A stretch of DNA of 35,950 bases from Paracoccaceae bacterium (GTDB lineage Bacteria > Pseudomonadota > Alphaproteobacteria > Rhodobacterales > Rhodobacteraceae): contig JAOTXT010000046.1 in assembly GCA_029862205.1 (NCBI GenBank), forward strand, positions 1-35,950, given 5' to 3'. Both the position numbers and the translations under genes were made by a program. Below are positions 18,896 to 26,644 of the stretch, piece by piece. Numbering within the stretch: the first letter of the stretch is position 1; each line of letters opens with the position of its first letter. Below the pieces are notes generated by a model. That model did not search any database. It had not been told where the DNA came from and saw only the letters and a list, made by a program, of their open reading frames with translations.

Positions 18896-20242
18896 TCAGA
18901 TCATGCTCTTCAGATCCGCCGAGAAGGTCGGGAAGGCGAAAAGCTGGTCCTTGATCGCCTCCGCCGTGATCCCGTGCTTCATCGCCATGGCAAAAAGATG
19001 GATCAGTTCCTCGCCCGAATGGCCGATGATATGGGCGCCGGCGATCCGGCCCGTGCCCTTCTCGACCAGGGTCTTCACCCAGGCGGTGGTCTCGGCATAG
19101 GTCTTGGTCGCGAACCATCCGGACATGTCGTTGAGCTTGACCTCGACATCGAGGCCCCGGTCTGCCGCCTGTTCCTCGGTCAGGCCGACGCTGGCGAGCG
19201 CCGGGACCGTATAGACGGCGGAGGGCACCACCGAATAGTCGGGCTTGTGCTTCGGCCCATCGACGATGTTCTGCCCAACGATCCGGCCCTCATATGTCGC
19301 GATGGGCGAAAGCTGCGCCGAGCCGACCAGCGCGTCGCCACAGACCCAGACCGCCGGATTCGAAACCGAGCGCAGATGCTCGTCGACCTCGATCCGAATC
19401 CGGTCATGCGTGACGTTCGCCGCTTCCAGGTCCAGACCCGCCACATTGGCGATCCGCCCGGCACCGTTCACCACCCGGTCCGCGTCGATGCTGTGCTCGG
19501 CGCCGTCATGCTCGAAGACCACGCGCAGGCGGCCAGCCGCCTTCTCGATCCGGCTGACCTTGACCTCGGTCTTGATCTCGACGCCGAGGCGCGCGCTCTC
19601 ACCCCGGATCGCACCGACCGCGTCCTGGTCCATATTTCCCAAGAGCCGCGGCAGCGCCTCGAGGATTGTCACCTTCGTCCCGGCGCGGGCATAGACATGG
19701 CTGAACTCCATGGCGATCACGCCGCCGCCGATGAAGACAACCTCGCCAGGCAGATCGCGCTCGGACAAGATCTCGTCCGAGGTGATCATCAGCTCGGCGC
19801 CTGGGATCGGCAGAGGGCGCGGAATTGAACCCGTGGCAATCACGATATTGTCGCCCTCGATCCGCTGGCCGCCGACCTCGACCGCGTTCGGGCCGACGAA
19901 CCGCGCGGTGCCCCGGAAAACCGTGCCGCGCTTCTCGGCCAGGTCGGCCATGCCGCCCGGTATGCCGCTGATCAAATCCTTCTCGCGGTCGATCAGCTTG
20001 GCCCAATCCAGTTTCGCCGGCCCGGTCTCGATCCCATGCGCACCAGCGGTCTCGATCTCATGCAGGGCATGAGCCGCCGCGACCAGCACCTTCTTCGGCG
20101 TGCAGCCCCGGTTCGGGCAGGTGCCGCCGAAGTCGCGTTCCTCGACGAAGGCGATGCTCCTGCCAGCATCGGCCGCCACGGCAGAGACCCCGAATCCGGC
20201 GTTTCCGCCGCCCAGGATCAGAACGTCAAATCGGTCGGCCAT
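18896..20242 (-). CDS. Glutathione reductase-like FAD/NAD(P) oxidoreductase
   Basis: 448 residues. The Rossmann motif 'LILGGGNAGFGVSAVAADAG' binds FAD and is followed by the redox-active disulfide 'GGTCPNRGCTPKK'; 'VVFIGGGVIAMEFSHVYA' is the NAD(P)H site and 'AVWVCGDALVG' the second FAD contact. This is the class I disulfide reductase fold (glutathione/mycothione reductase, lipoamide dehydrogenase). The C-terminal dimer-interface motif that should read HPTxxE is 'FPTFSADLKSMI', so the catalytic His-Glu dyad is absent, as in a subgroup of uncharacterised reductases. True glutathione reductase activity is therefore doubtful. It lies between a secreted hydrolase and a PhyH gene on the same strand. 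Confidence 0.85.
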   Translation of the reverse strand: MADRFDVLILGGGNAGFGVSAVAADAGRSIAFVEERDFGGTCPNRGCTPKKVLVAAAHALHEIETAGAHGIETGPAKLDWAKLIDREKDLISGIPGGMADLAEKRGTVFRGTARFVGPNAVEVGGQRIEGDNIVIATGSIPRPLPIPGAELMITSDEILSERDLPGEVVFIGGGVIAMEFSHVYARAGTKVTILEALPRLLGNMDQDAVGAIRGESARLGVEIKTEVKVSRIEKAAGRLRVVFEHDGAEHSIDADRVVNGAGRIANVAGLDLEAANVTHDRIRIEVDEHLRSVSNPAVWVCGDALVGSAQLSPIATYEGRIVGQNIVDGPKHKPDYSVVPSAVYTVPALASVGLTEEQAADRGLDVEVKLNDMSGWFATKTYAETTAWVKTLVEKGTGRIAGAHIIGHSGEELIHLFAMAMKHGITAEAIKDQLFAFPTFSADLKSMI

Positions 20243-20303
20243 GGCAAGCTCCTGTTCAAATGCATGCGGCGCGAGCCTGGTGCCCGCGCCGGACGAATGT
20301 AGT

Positions 20304-21272
20304 TCATCTGTCGATGCGGTCGAGGAAGGCGAGCATCCGCTCCGCGATCAGCGCCCCGTCCTCCTCCAGCGCGAAATGGCCGGTGTCGAGCAGGTGGAAC
20401 TCGAGGTTCTTGAGGTCGCGCTTGTAGGGGTGCGCTCCCTCTTCGGGGAAGATCGGATCGTTCTTGCCCCACATCAGCAGGGCCGGCGGCTGGTGCTCGC
20501 GAAACAGCGCCTGCCATTTCGGGTATTCGGCAAGGTTCGTGCCGTAATCGAGGAACAGCGCGAGCTGAATCTCCTGATTACCCGGCCGGTCGAGCAGATA
20601 CTGGACGTGCCAGAAATTGTCCGGGCTGATCGCGCCGGGATTGCGGGTGCCGACGGTGAACTGCCACTTGGTGGTGTCGATCGTGAAGACACCGCGCAGC
20701 GCGTCGCCATTTTCCTTCGACGGATCGGCCCAATAGGCCTTGATCGGGTCCCAGAACTCGCGCAGGCCCTCGGCATAGGCATTGCCGTTCTGGATCACGA
20801 AGCCAGTGACGCGATCCGGGTTCTCGGCGAACATGCGATAGCCGACAGGCGCCCCGTAATCCATCACATAGGCCGCGTAGCGTCCGACGCCCTTCTGATC
20901 GAGAAGCGCCGTCATCAGGCGGGCGATATTGGCGAAGCTGTAGTCGAAATCCTGGGCCGCAGGCATCGCCGAGGCACCATAGCCCGGATAGTCCGGCGCG
21001 ATGACGTGATAGCGCCCGGCCAGCGCCGGGATCAGGTTGCGGAACATGTGCGACGAGGTGGGAAAACCGTGCAGCAGCAGCACGGTCGGACGGTCCGGGT
21101 CGCCAGCTTCGCGATAGGCGATCTCGACGCCGTCGACAACGGCCTTGCGGAAGGCAACCTCGGGGATCGCGCCAATGCTTGCATCAACCGCCGGTGCGGG
21201 CGTCGTCAGGGTGAGCGGGAGGGTCAGCGACAGCGCAACCGCCGCCGCGGAAAGAAGTCTCGCGATGTTCAT
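20304..21272 (-). CDS. Secreted alpha/beta-hydrolase, epoxide hydrolase / haloalkane dehalogenase-like
   Basis: 322 residues. A signal peptide (residues 1-29, ending 'TPAPAVDA') predicts periplasmic export. '[19 protein letters not shown]' gives the oxyanion region, the nucleophile elbow '[10 protein letters not shown]' carries an Asp (138) rather than Ser, and '[13 protein letters not shown]' supplies the catalytic His. Asp nucleophiles mark epoxide hydrolases and haloalkane dehalogenases; the halide-stabilising Trp next to the nucleophile is replaced by Tyr here. Substrate unknown. It follows the PNPOx-like gene by 27 bases and is probably in one operon with it. Confidence 0.87.
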   Translation of the reverse strand: MNIARLLSAAAVALSLTLPLTLTTPAPAVDASIGAIPEVAFRKAVVDGVEIAYREAGDPDRPTVLLLHGFPTSSHMFRNLIPALAGRYHVIAPDYPGYGASAMPAAQDFDYSFANIARLMTALLDQKGVGRYAAYVMDYGAPVGYRMFAENPDRVTGFVIQNGNAYAEGLREFWDPIKAYWADPSKENGDALRGVFTIDTTKWQFTVGTRNPGAISPDNFWHVQYLLDRPGNQEIQLALFLDYGTNLAEYPKWQALFREHQPPALLMWGKNDPIFPEEGAHPYKRDLKNLEFHLLDTGHFALEEDGALIAERMLAFLDRIDR

Positions 21273-21299
21273 TGGATTGCTCCGTTTCGGGTTCGGGGG

Positions 21300-21929
21300 C
21301 TAGCTGGCGGCGCCCAGCATCTGCTTCAGCGCCGCGTTCTCGGCCTGCAGGCGGCCAAGCTCTTGCTTGAGCGGGGCCAGATGCGGCTCCAGCTCTTCAC
21401 GCGTCAGCCGCGCGGGGATATGCGACGGGCAATTCCAGTCCATCCCCTCGACGGTGATGATGACCGCACGCTCGGGCCGGGCCTTGTAGCCCTCCACATG
21501 CACGCGATCGATCAGACCGGGCTCGTCGTCTTTCTCGACCAGCCGTGCCCGGCCGAACAGCTTCAGCCGGCGTCGGTTGGGATAGTCCATCAGGATCAGC
21601 GAGATCCGGTCGTCGCCGGACAGGTTGCCGGTCGAGACATATTGGCGATTTCCGCGGAAATCCGCATAGGCGATGGTCTGGTCGTCCAGCACCTTGAGGA
21701 AGCCCGCCGGGCCGCCCCGAAACTGCACATATGGCCAGCCGGTCTCGGAGACGGTGGCCTGATAGAACCCGTCGCGCGCCTCGATGAAAGCCGCCTCGTC
21801 CGGGCCAATCCGGTCCGCACGCTCGGCTTCCGGCGCCAGGAATTTCTGATAGACCTTCGCCGATCCCTGGCGCTCCTGCGCCGCGCGGACGGCTGGGGTG
21901 AAGGCGATTTCGGAAAAGGCGCGGGCCAT
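21300..21929 (-). CDS. Pyridoxamine 5'-phosphate oxidase-family protein
   Basis: 209 residues from the ATG at 21929; open frame upstream is not family-like. A split-barrel flavin-binding fold is indicated by 'FIEARDGFYQATVSETGWPYVQFRGG', 'YADFRGNRQYVSTGNL' and 'ISLILMDYPNRRRLKLFGRARL'. Members reduce or oxidise small molecules using FMN or F420. The C-terminus has 'MDWNCPSHIPARLTREEL', as in a PNPOx-like subgroup, then a Leu-rich coiled coil ('LKQELGRLQAENAALKQML'). Directly upstream is an AT-rich promoter region with GGAAT motifs shared with the nearby LysR gene. Confidence 0.87.
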   Translation of the reverse strand: MARAFSEIAFTPAVRAAQERQGSAKVYQKFLAPEAERADRIGPDEAAFIEARDGFYQATVSETGWPYVQFRGGPAGFLKVLDDQTIAYADFRGNRQYVSTGNLSGDDRISLILMDYPNRRRLKLFGRARLVEKDDEPGLIDRVHVEGYKARPERAVIITVEGMDWNCPSHIPARLTREELEPHLAPLKQELGRLQAENAALKQMLGAAS

Positions 21930-21980
21930 TGATGGGCTCCTTCGTTCGTCTGTTGCTGAGAACTTATCTGTTCCGAAAAG

Positions 21981-22027
21981 ATTTGGAATAATGGAATTCG
22001 AAAAGTCTTTATTCCGATTAATGGAAT
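21981..22027. promoter_or_regulatory. GGAAT/ATTCC operator-like cluster before the PNPOx-like gene
   Basis: This AT-rich stretch contains GGAAT at 21985-21989, 21993-21997 and 22023-22027 and ATTCC at 22011-22015, the last two forming an inverted repeat with a 7-base spacer. The same half-site, as GGAAT-N5-ATTCC, occurs in front of the LysR gene. A shared regulator binding both promoters is a reasonable inference. Confidence 0.4.
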
Positions 22028-22045
22028 CAAGCCCGTGAAAAAGAA

Positions 22046-22090
22046 GCCGCAACGTTCCCAGGGGAGGAGAGAGGGGCGGAACGCTGCGGC
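22046..22090 (-). terminator. Rho-independent terminator of the DUF1348 gene
   Basis: GCCGCAACGTTCC (22046-22058) pairs with GGAACGCTGCGGC (22078-22090) over 13 positions with one mismatch. On the minus strand the stem is followed by TTCTTTTTCA. The 19-base loop is purine-rich on the plus strand. It lies 33 bases past the DUF1348 stop and separates that gene from the PNPOx-like gene. Confidence 0.7.
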
Positions 22091-22123
22091 AGGGGGAGGA
22101 AAGCGGGGTCACCGGACCAGCGC

Positions 22124-22471
22124 TCAAGCGTCCGTCGTCTCGATCGGATCGTCGCTGATCTGCTTGTCGAGGCACCGGATCAGGCCGTCGCCGCCGATCA
22201 CCCATTGCTCGGAGCCGCGCGAGCGCATCCAACGGCCAGAGCTCTCGTCATGCCACTCGTATTCGAAGCTGACCGAGATCCGGTCGCCATCATAGGTCCA
22301 AAGCTCTTGCTTCAGGCGATAGTCCAGTTCGCGCTCCCACTCGCGCAGGACAAAGGCGCGGATATCGTCATACCTGGTGAAGAACGCGCCATGCTTCTCG
22401 GGCGCGGAACCGGATGTTGCGGGCACTGGGATGCGTGCTTCCTGAGGGGTCGAAAGGGCTGCGGTCGGCAT
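22124..22471 (-). CDS. DUF1348 (NTF2-like) protein, N-terminally shortened
   Basis: 115 residues from the ATG at 22471, which has a good AGGAG site. 'VLREWERELDYRLKQELWTYDGDRISVSFEYEWHD' matches the core of DUF1348 proteins, an NTF2/SnoaL-like fold of about 150 residues. The usual N-terminal helix and 'W(R)NR' strand region is replaced by an unrelated Pro/Ala-rich lead ('MPTAALSTPQEARIPVPATS'), and the C-terminus stops shortly after 'DLPI'-equivalent 'DDPIETTDA'. It may be a degenerate or domain-reduced version, since the cone-shaped pocket would be incomplete. It is divergent from the LysR gene. Confidence 0.68.
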   Translation of the reverse strand: MPTAALSTPQEARIPVPATSGSAPEKHGAFFTRYDDIRAFVLREWERELDYRLKQELWTYDGDRISVSFEYEWHDESSGRWMRSRGSEQWVIGGDGLIRCLDKQISDDPIETTDA

Positions 22472-22586
22472 TTCTTGCTCCTGAAATTGGATGGGACCGG
22501 ATGAACGCGAATGGGGTTCTGATACGGCAATCTCTGACGCCCCCAACGCTGGGCACTTTTACGATTCAGCGGAATATGCAAACTTT

Positions 22587-22601
22587 GGAATCGATTATTC
22601 C
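22587..22601. promoter_or_regulatory. GGAAT-N5-ATTCC inverted repeat, probable LysR operator
   Basis: GGAATCGATTATTCC lies 15 bases before the LysR start in the 144-base gap shared with the divergent DUF1348 gene. Further GGAA sequences are at 22571 and 22608. Its dyad and position are typical for a LysR autoregulatory site, and it matches the half-sites at 21985-22027. Confidence 0.5.
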
Positions 22602-22615
22602 GCAAACGGAAACAA

Positions 22616-23530
22616 ATGGACCGGTTCCGCGAATTGACCGCTTTCGTGACCGTCGCCGAGGCCGGGGCCTTCAATGCGGCGGCCCGCAAGCTGAACGCCT
22701 CGCCGCCGGCGGTGACCCGGCTGATTAACGGGCTGGAAGCCAGGCTCGGCGTCCAGCTTTTCACCCGCACGACGCGCCAGGTGGCCCTGACCGAGGCCGG
22801 CGCCCGGCTCTTTGCCGACGCCGAGCGTATCCTGAGCGACCTGGCCGCCGCCGAGGCCTCGGCCACCGGCGCCCATGATGCGCCGCAGGGCGTGCTGCGG
22901 ATCACCGCGCCGGTCCAGTTCGGCCAGCGGTTCATCGGGCCCGCACTGCGCGCCTTCCTCGACGCCTATCCGGCGGTCAAGGCCGAGGCGCTGTTCGTCG
23001 ACCGGATCGTGGACCTTATCGGCGAGGGGCTCGACGTCGCGCTAAGGATCGGCGAACTGCCGGACAGCTCGCTCAGCGCCACGCGGGTTGGCGCCGTGCG
23101 CCGGGTCACGGTCGCGGCGCCGGATTACCTGGCGCGGCACGGCACGCCCCAAACGCCCGAGGCGCTGGCCGAACACCGCCTGGTCGTATCGACCTCGCAG
23201 GACCTTGGGATGATCTGGGAGTTCATTGCCGGGCGCACCCGGCGGACCGTGCGGTTGGACCCCGCGCTTTCGGTCAACACGATGCAGGGCGCGATCGATG
23301 CGGCGCTCGCCGGGTTCGGGATCACCCGGGTCCTTTCCTACCAAGTCAGCGACGCCATCGCGCAGGGCGACCTGGTCGAGCTTTTGACCGCGCACGAGGA
23401 CCGGGCGATGCCGATCCACCTGGTCCATTCCGAGGGCCGGCGGCCAGCGGCCAAGATCCGCGCCTTCATCGACATGACCGCCAAGCGCCTGCGTGCCGAG
23501 GCCAAGCGTTTGGCCGCCCGAACGACCTGA
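22616..23530 (+). CDS. LysR-family transcriptional regulator
   Basis: 304 residues, normal for LysR. The N-terminal winged HTH reads 'FVTVAEAGAFNAAARKLNASPPAVTRLINGLEARLGVQLFTR' (residues 10-51), followed by the linker helix and a periplasmic-binding-like effector domain ('GVLRITAPVQFGQRFIGPAL...'). It belongs to the large AaeR/CrgA-type group, which commonly controls a divergent gene. The divergent DUF1348 gene, and probably the PNPOx-like/hydrolase operon beyond it, are likely targets, given the shared GGAAT motifs. Confidence 0.93.
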   Translation: MDRFRELTAFVTVAEAGAFNAAARKLNASPPAVTRLINGLEARLGVQLFTRTTRQVALTEAGARLFADAERILSDLAAAEASATGAHDAPQGVLRITAPVQFGQRFIGPALRAFLDAYPAVKAEALFVDRIVDLIGEGLDVALRIGELPDSSLSATRVGAVRRVTVAAPDYLARHGTPQTPEALAEHRLVVSTSQDLGMIWEFIAGRTRRTVRLDPALSVNTMQGAIDAALAGFGITRVLSYQVSDAIAQGDLVELLTAHEDRAMPIHLVHSEGRRPAAKIRAFIDMTAKRLRAEAKRLAARTT

Positions 23531-23538
23531 GCAGTATT

Positions 23539-24561
23539 TCAGCCAGCGTGCTTGCCGCGCGCGAGCTCGGCGCCCGCGCCGAGAGCCCGAAGCTTCGCCT
23601 CGGCGACCCCGCGCGGCAATGGCGCCAGGCCGCAATTGGTGCAAGGATAAAGCCGCTCCTTGTCGACAAATTCCAGCGCCGCATCGATCGTGCCAAGCAC
23701 CTGCTCCGGCGTCTCGATCTCCAGCGAGGCGACATCGATCACGCCGACCATCACCGCCTTGTCCTTCAAGAGTCGGATCAATGACAACGGCACCTTCGAG
23801 TTGGCGCATTCGAGCGAGACCTGATCAATCTTCGAGGCGTTGATCGCCGGGAAGGTCTGTTCATATTGCCGCCATTCGGACCCCAACGTCTTCTTCCAGT
23901 CGATGTTCTGCTGGATGCCGTAGCCGTAGCAGATATGGACCGCAGTTTTGCAGTTCAGCCCGTCGGCGGCACGCTCGAGAGCCGCCACGCCCCATTCATT
24001 CACGTCATTCATGAAGGCGTTGAAGGCCGGCTCGTCGAACTGGATCAGGTCCGCCCCCAAAGCCTCGAGCTCCCGCGCCTCCTGGTTCAGAATCTCGGCG
24101 AAGGCCATCGCCATATCGGCGCGCTTGCCGTAATGCGCGTCAGCGATGGTGTCGCAGATTGTCATCGGCCCAGGCAGGGTGCATTTCAGGCCCTTGGAGG
24201 CATGGGCCCGGGTGAAGCGTACTTCGTCGCTATGGACCGGATTCGGGCGCGAGACCGGGCCTGTGACTGTGGGGACCTTGGCGACATAGCGGTTGTCGCG
24301 GATCCCCATCTCAGTCATGCGCTGCCAGTCGATCCCGTCGATACGCTCCAGGAAGCCGTGGACGAAGTGGGTGCGGAACTGTTCTCCGTCCGAGACGATA
24401 TCAATGCCGGCGTCCTCCTGGATCTTGATCCAGAGCAACGCCGCATCACGCTTTCCCTGGTCGAGGTCGGCCCCTTCAAGGCGCCAAGGCGCCCAAAGCT
24501 TCTCCGGTTCTGCAAGCCAAGCAGGTTTCGGAAGGCTGCCGGCAATAGTGGTTGTGAACAT
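23539..24561 (-). CDS. MetE-like (cobalamin-independent methionine synthase core) protein
   Basis: 340 residues, about half of classical MetE and equal to its C-terminal catalytic barrel. The start 'MFTTTIAGSLPKPAWL' is the usual one for this group. Zinc ligands are visible as 'AVHICYGYG' (His and Cys) and the final 'YPCTNCGLAPLPRGVAEAKL'; 'LIQFDEPAFNAF' supplies the conserved acidic motif. Such short 'core-MetE' proteins transfer a methyl group to homocysteine from folate-independent donors, or act in other thiol alkyl transfers. No DUF1852 (MesX) partner is adjacent. Two copies of TTCTGACGGG lie directly upstream, one including the ribosome site. Confidence 0.85.
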   Translation of the reverse strand: MFTTTIAGSLPKPAWLAEPEKLWAPWRLEGADLDQGKRDAALLWIKIQEDAGIDIVSDGEQFRTHFVHGFLERIDGIDWQRMTEMGIRDNRYVAKVPTVTGPVSRPNPVHSDEVRFTRAHASKGLKCTLPGPMTICDTIADAHYGKRADMAMAFAEILNQEARELEALGADLIQFDEPAFNAFMNDVNEWGVAALERAADGLNCKTAVHICYGYGIQQNIDWKKTLGSEWRQYEQTFPAINASKIDQVSLECANSKVPLSLIRLLKDKAVMVGVIDVASLEIETPEQVLGTIDAALEFVDKERLYPCTNCGLAPLPRGVAEAKLRALGAGAELARGKHAG

Positions 24562-24567
24562 GGCTCT

Positions 24568-24593
24568 CCCGTCAGAAATCGGCCCCGTCAGAA
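24568..24593. repeat. Direct repeat of CCCGTCAGAA in the MetE-like leader
   Basis: CCCGTCAGAA occurs at 24568-24577 and 24584-24593, a 16-base period. On the minus strand the copies read TTCTGACGGG, and the nearer one runs into the GGGAGAG ribosome site of the MetE-like gene. This could be a tandem operator or a translational control element. Confidence 0.5.
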
Positions 24594-24693
24594 TTCAGGA
24601 CGCGCCCGGCGAGTGATCCAAGCAGGGCGGAAACGATGCCGCGCGCCCGCCTCGCGGCAGGAACGGCGCGGCCACCGATTTTACCGCGATGAC

Positions 24694-24984
24694 CTAGACC
24701 GACGCGGTCAGCTTCCGGTAGGCAGCCTCGTCGAATGCCTTCAAAGTGTTGGTGCGGATATGACCACCGCGCCCGACCGTCAGGGCAAACCTGGCCATGG
24801 CCTCGTCGTCGGGCATGTCCATGATCACGACCAGATCATGGCTTCCCATGGTCAGGTAGAGCTGGGTAATGCTCCCGCCCAATTCCTCCGCCAAGGCTTT
24901 CGCCTTGTCCGCCCGGGCAGGCGAGTCCTTTACCTCCTTGATGCCCTTGTTGGTCCAATCGATCAGCGCAATGTAGGTTGACAT
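24694..24984 (-). CDS. GYD-domain protein
   Basis: 96 residues. 'MSTYIALIDWTNKGIKEVKDSPARADKAKAL' and 'ITQLYLTMGSHDLVVIMDMPDDEAMARFAL' match the GYD domain, a small ferredoxin-like fold of unknown function often found as a single-domain protein. 'GSHD' stands where the family usually has G-x-Y-D. It is transcribed away from the TauD-type gene and sits upstream of the MetE-like gene with a 132-base gap. No function can be assigned. Confidence 0.88.
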   Translation of the reverse strand: MSTYIALIDWTNKGIKEVKDSPARADKAKALAEELGGSITQLYLTMGSHDLVVIMDMPDDEAMARFALTVGRGGHIRTNTLKAFDEAAYRKLTASV

Positions 24985-25247
24985 GGAATTCCTCCGTCAA
25001 AGCAGCATGGCTTGGAAGGCAACCGCTCCCGCCGCGGGAACTGTCCTGCGTCCCCTGGCAGCCTTGGTCCGGCCAGGCCGACAACCGGGCTGACAATGGT
25101 GAGTCAGGAACCGCGAGCCAGGCTCGACCGATCCGCACTGTAGACGATTTCCGCGATCCGCGCTTTTTAAAATCGCAACGTGATGGCACCCTTCCATCAC
25201 TCAACATCGTTCTCGACGCAGACCCAGAAGCTGGTAACGTCGCCGCC

Positions 25248-26132
25248 ATGGAGTCCACCAGATTGCATCCAGATTTCGGAGTCTCGATTGCCGGGGTCGA
25301 CCTCAACGCCGTCACCGCAGAGGCCGGCTATCCGGAGATCCGCGCGGCGTTCGAGGAACACTCGGTGCTTCTGTTCCCCAATCAGCATCTGGACGACGAG
25401 GCGCAACTGGCCTTCGCGCGCCTCTTTGGTCCGCTGGAAGACCGGATCGAGCGGCCCGCGCCAAAGATCGCGCCGTTGAGCAACCGCAAGGAAGACGGCT
25501 CGGTTGCGGCCACCGATGACATGAAGACGCTCAGCCTCAAGGCCAACCAGCTTTGGCACACGGACAGCACCTTCCTGCCGGTGCCCGCGCTCGCCAACGT
25601 GCTGCAGGCCCGCACCGTCACCTCGACCGGCGGCGAGACCGAGTTCGCCTCGACCCGGGCCGGTTGGCAGCGCCTGACCTCTGCCCAACAAGACCGCGCC
25701 CGCGGCGCGTTCCTGTGGCACCGGTTCTCGCATTCGCGCGCCCGGATCGACCCGGACCTCGCCCGTCAGCCCGAGATCACCAAATGGAAAGCCGAGTGCT
25801 GGCGCGCGGTCTGGCCGAACCCGGTCAACGGCGCCGAGGCCATTTACGTCGCCTCGCACGCTTTCGCGGTCGAGGGCATGGACCAGGCTGAAGGCGCCGC
25901 CTTCATCGACGAGTTGATCGCCGCGATGACCCCGCCGGAAGCGATCTACACCCATCGCTGGTCCCCGGGCGACGTGCTGCTCTGGGACGAACGCGCCACG
26001 CTCCACCGGGGCCTCCCCTGGCCCTATGCCGAGGAACGCACCCTGGTAAGCATCTGTGTGACAGCCACTCCGGCGGATGGGCTTGCGACGGTCAGCCGGG
26101 ATGGGGGCTTGCCGGTTTGGCCGGCGAGGTAG
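25248..26132 (+). CDS. TauD/TfdA-family Fe(II)/2-oxoglutarate dioxygenase
   Basis: 294 residues from the ATG at 25248 ('MESTRLHPDFGVSIAGVDL'), the family start; the open frame runs 90 codons further upstream without similarity. The iron motif is 'LWHTDSTFLPVPA' (His104, Asp106), and the distal His and 2-oxoglutarate Arg lie in 'LLWDERATLHRGLPWPYAEERTLV'. Family members oxidise taurine, alkyl sulfates, 2,4-D and other acids. The 'HxDSTF' and 'GGETEFAS' segments resemble the 2,4-D/alpha-ketoglutarate dioxygenase branch. Substrate unknown. A palindrome directly after the TAG probably separates it from the ectC-like gene. Confidence 0.9.
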   Translation: MESTRLHPDFGVSIAGVDLNAVTAEAGYPEIRAAFEEHSVLLFPNQHLDDEAQLAFARLFGPLEDRIERPAPKIAPLSNRKEDGSVAATDDMKTLSLKANQLWHTDSTFLPVPALANVLQARTVTSTGGETEFASTRAGWQRLTSAQQDRARGAFLWHRFSHSRARIDPDLARQPEITKWKAECWRAVWPNPVNGAEAIYVASHAFAVEGMDQAEGAAFIDELIAAMTPPEAIYTHRWSPGDVLLWDERATLHRGLPWPYAEERTLVSICVTATPADGLATVSRDGGLPVWPAR

Positions 26133-26154
26133 GGCGGACAGGTTTTCCGCCCTA
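26130..26154. repeat. Stop-abutting GGCGG palindrome, copy 2
   Basis: The TauD-type gene's TAG (26130-26132) is itself the first three bases of a 9-bp inverted repeat: TAGGGCGGA at 26130-26138 and TCCGCCCTA at 26146-26154, loop CAGGTTT. It is the best-formed member of the set at 716, 26130, 29171 and 33253. No U-tract follows. Confidence 0.75.
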
Positions 26155-26196
26155 TCCGAGGCTGCCGGAGTAACTGCAACCAGAGGGGATGAAACG

Positions 26197-26568
26197 ATGA
26201 TTGTCGGGACCCGCGAGGATGTGATTGGCACCAAGGGCGATGCGAGCGGCAACAGCTGGCGCAGCATGCGGCTCCTGCATGTCGAGGACGGCATGGGCGT
26301 GACCCTGGTCGACGGGCGGCTCGAAGCCGGGTTCGACATGGTGCTCTGGCAGAAGAACCATCTGGAGGCCTGCTACTGCATCGAGGGCGAGGGGACCGTG
26401 GAGGAGCTGGACACGGGTCGCGTTCACGAGATCAAGGCCGGCACCCTCTATGCGATGAATGACCACGACCGGCATCGCATCCGCGCGATCACCACGATGC
26501 GGGTCATCTGCACCTTCGTGCCGCCGCTGACCGGTCACGAGGTCCACGATGCCGACGGTTCGCTGTAA
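26197..26568 (+). CDS. ectC: Solitary ectoine synthase-like cupin (EctC)
   Basis: 123 residues, with a GAGGGG site before the ATG. EctC closes N-gamma-acetyl-diaminobutyrate into the osmoprotectant ectoine. Residues recalled as iron ligands and substrate contacts in the Paenibacillus lautus enzyme fall at the same numbers: Trp21, Ser23, Arg25, Glu57, Tyr85, His93, Cys105, Phe107, Glu115. The conserved 'LTGHEVHDADG' end is present. Differences are Val38 and Gly40 where Asn and Thr are expected, and a short tail. EctA, EctB and EctD are absent, so this is an orphan. It could cyclise an imported intermediate, hydrolyse ectoine-like rings or act on another substrate. Confidence 0.78.
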   Translation: MIVGTREDVIGTKGDASGNSWRSMRLLHVEDGMGVTLVDGRLEAGFDMVLWQKNHLEACYCIEGEGTVEELDTGRVHEIKAGTLYAMNDHDRHRIRAITTMRVICTFVPPLTGHEVHDADGSL

Positions 26569-26644
26569 CGATTTCCGGATCGGGTTCAGGCGCCGGTGAC
26601 AGGCCGTATCAGCCTTGCTACCGTCTGGTGAACAGTCAATCAGA

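Noticed and set aside
24562-24693. Possible SAM or SAH riboswitch before the MetE-like gene
   Set aside because: The leader lacks the conserved cores I know for SAM-II, SAM-V or SAH classes; only a 10-base direct repeat is clear.
25000-25247. N-terminal extension of the TauD-type gene (90 open codons upstream of 25248)
   Set aside because: The extension has no similarity to the family and overlaps the start of the divergent GYD gene; the family N-terminus begins at 25248.
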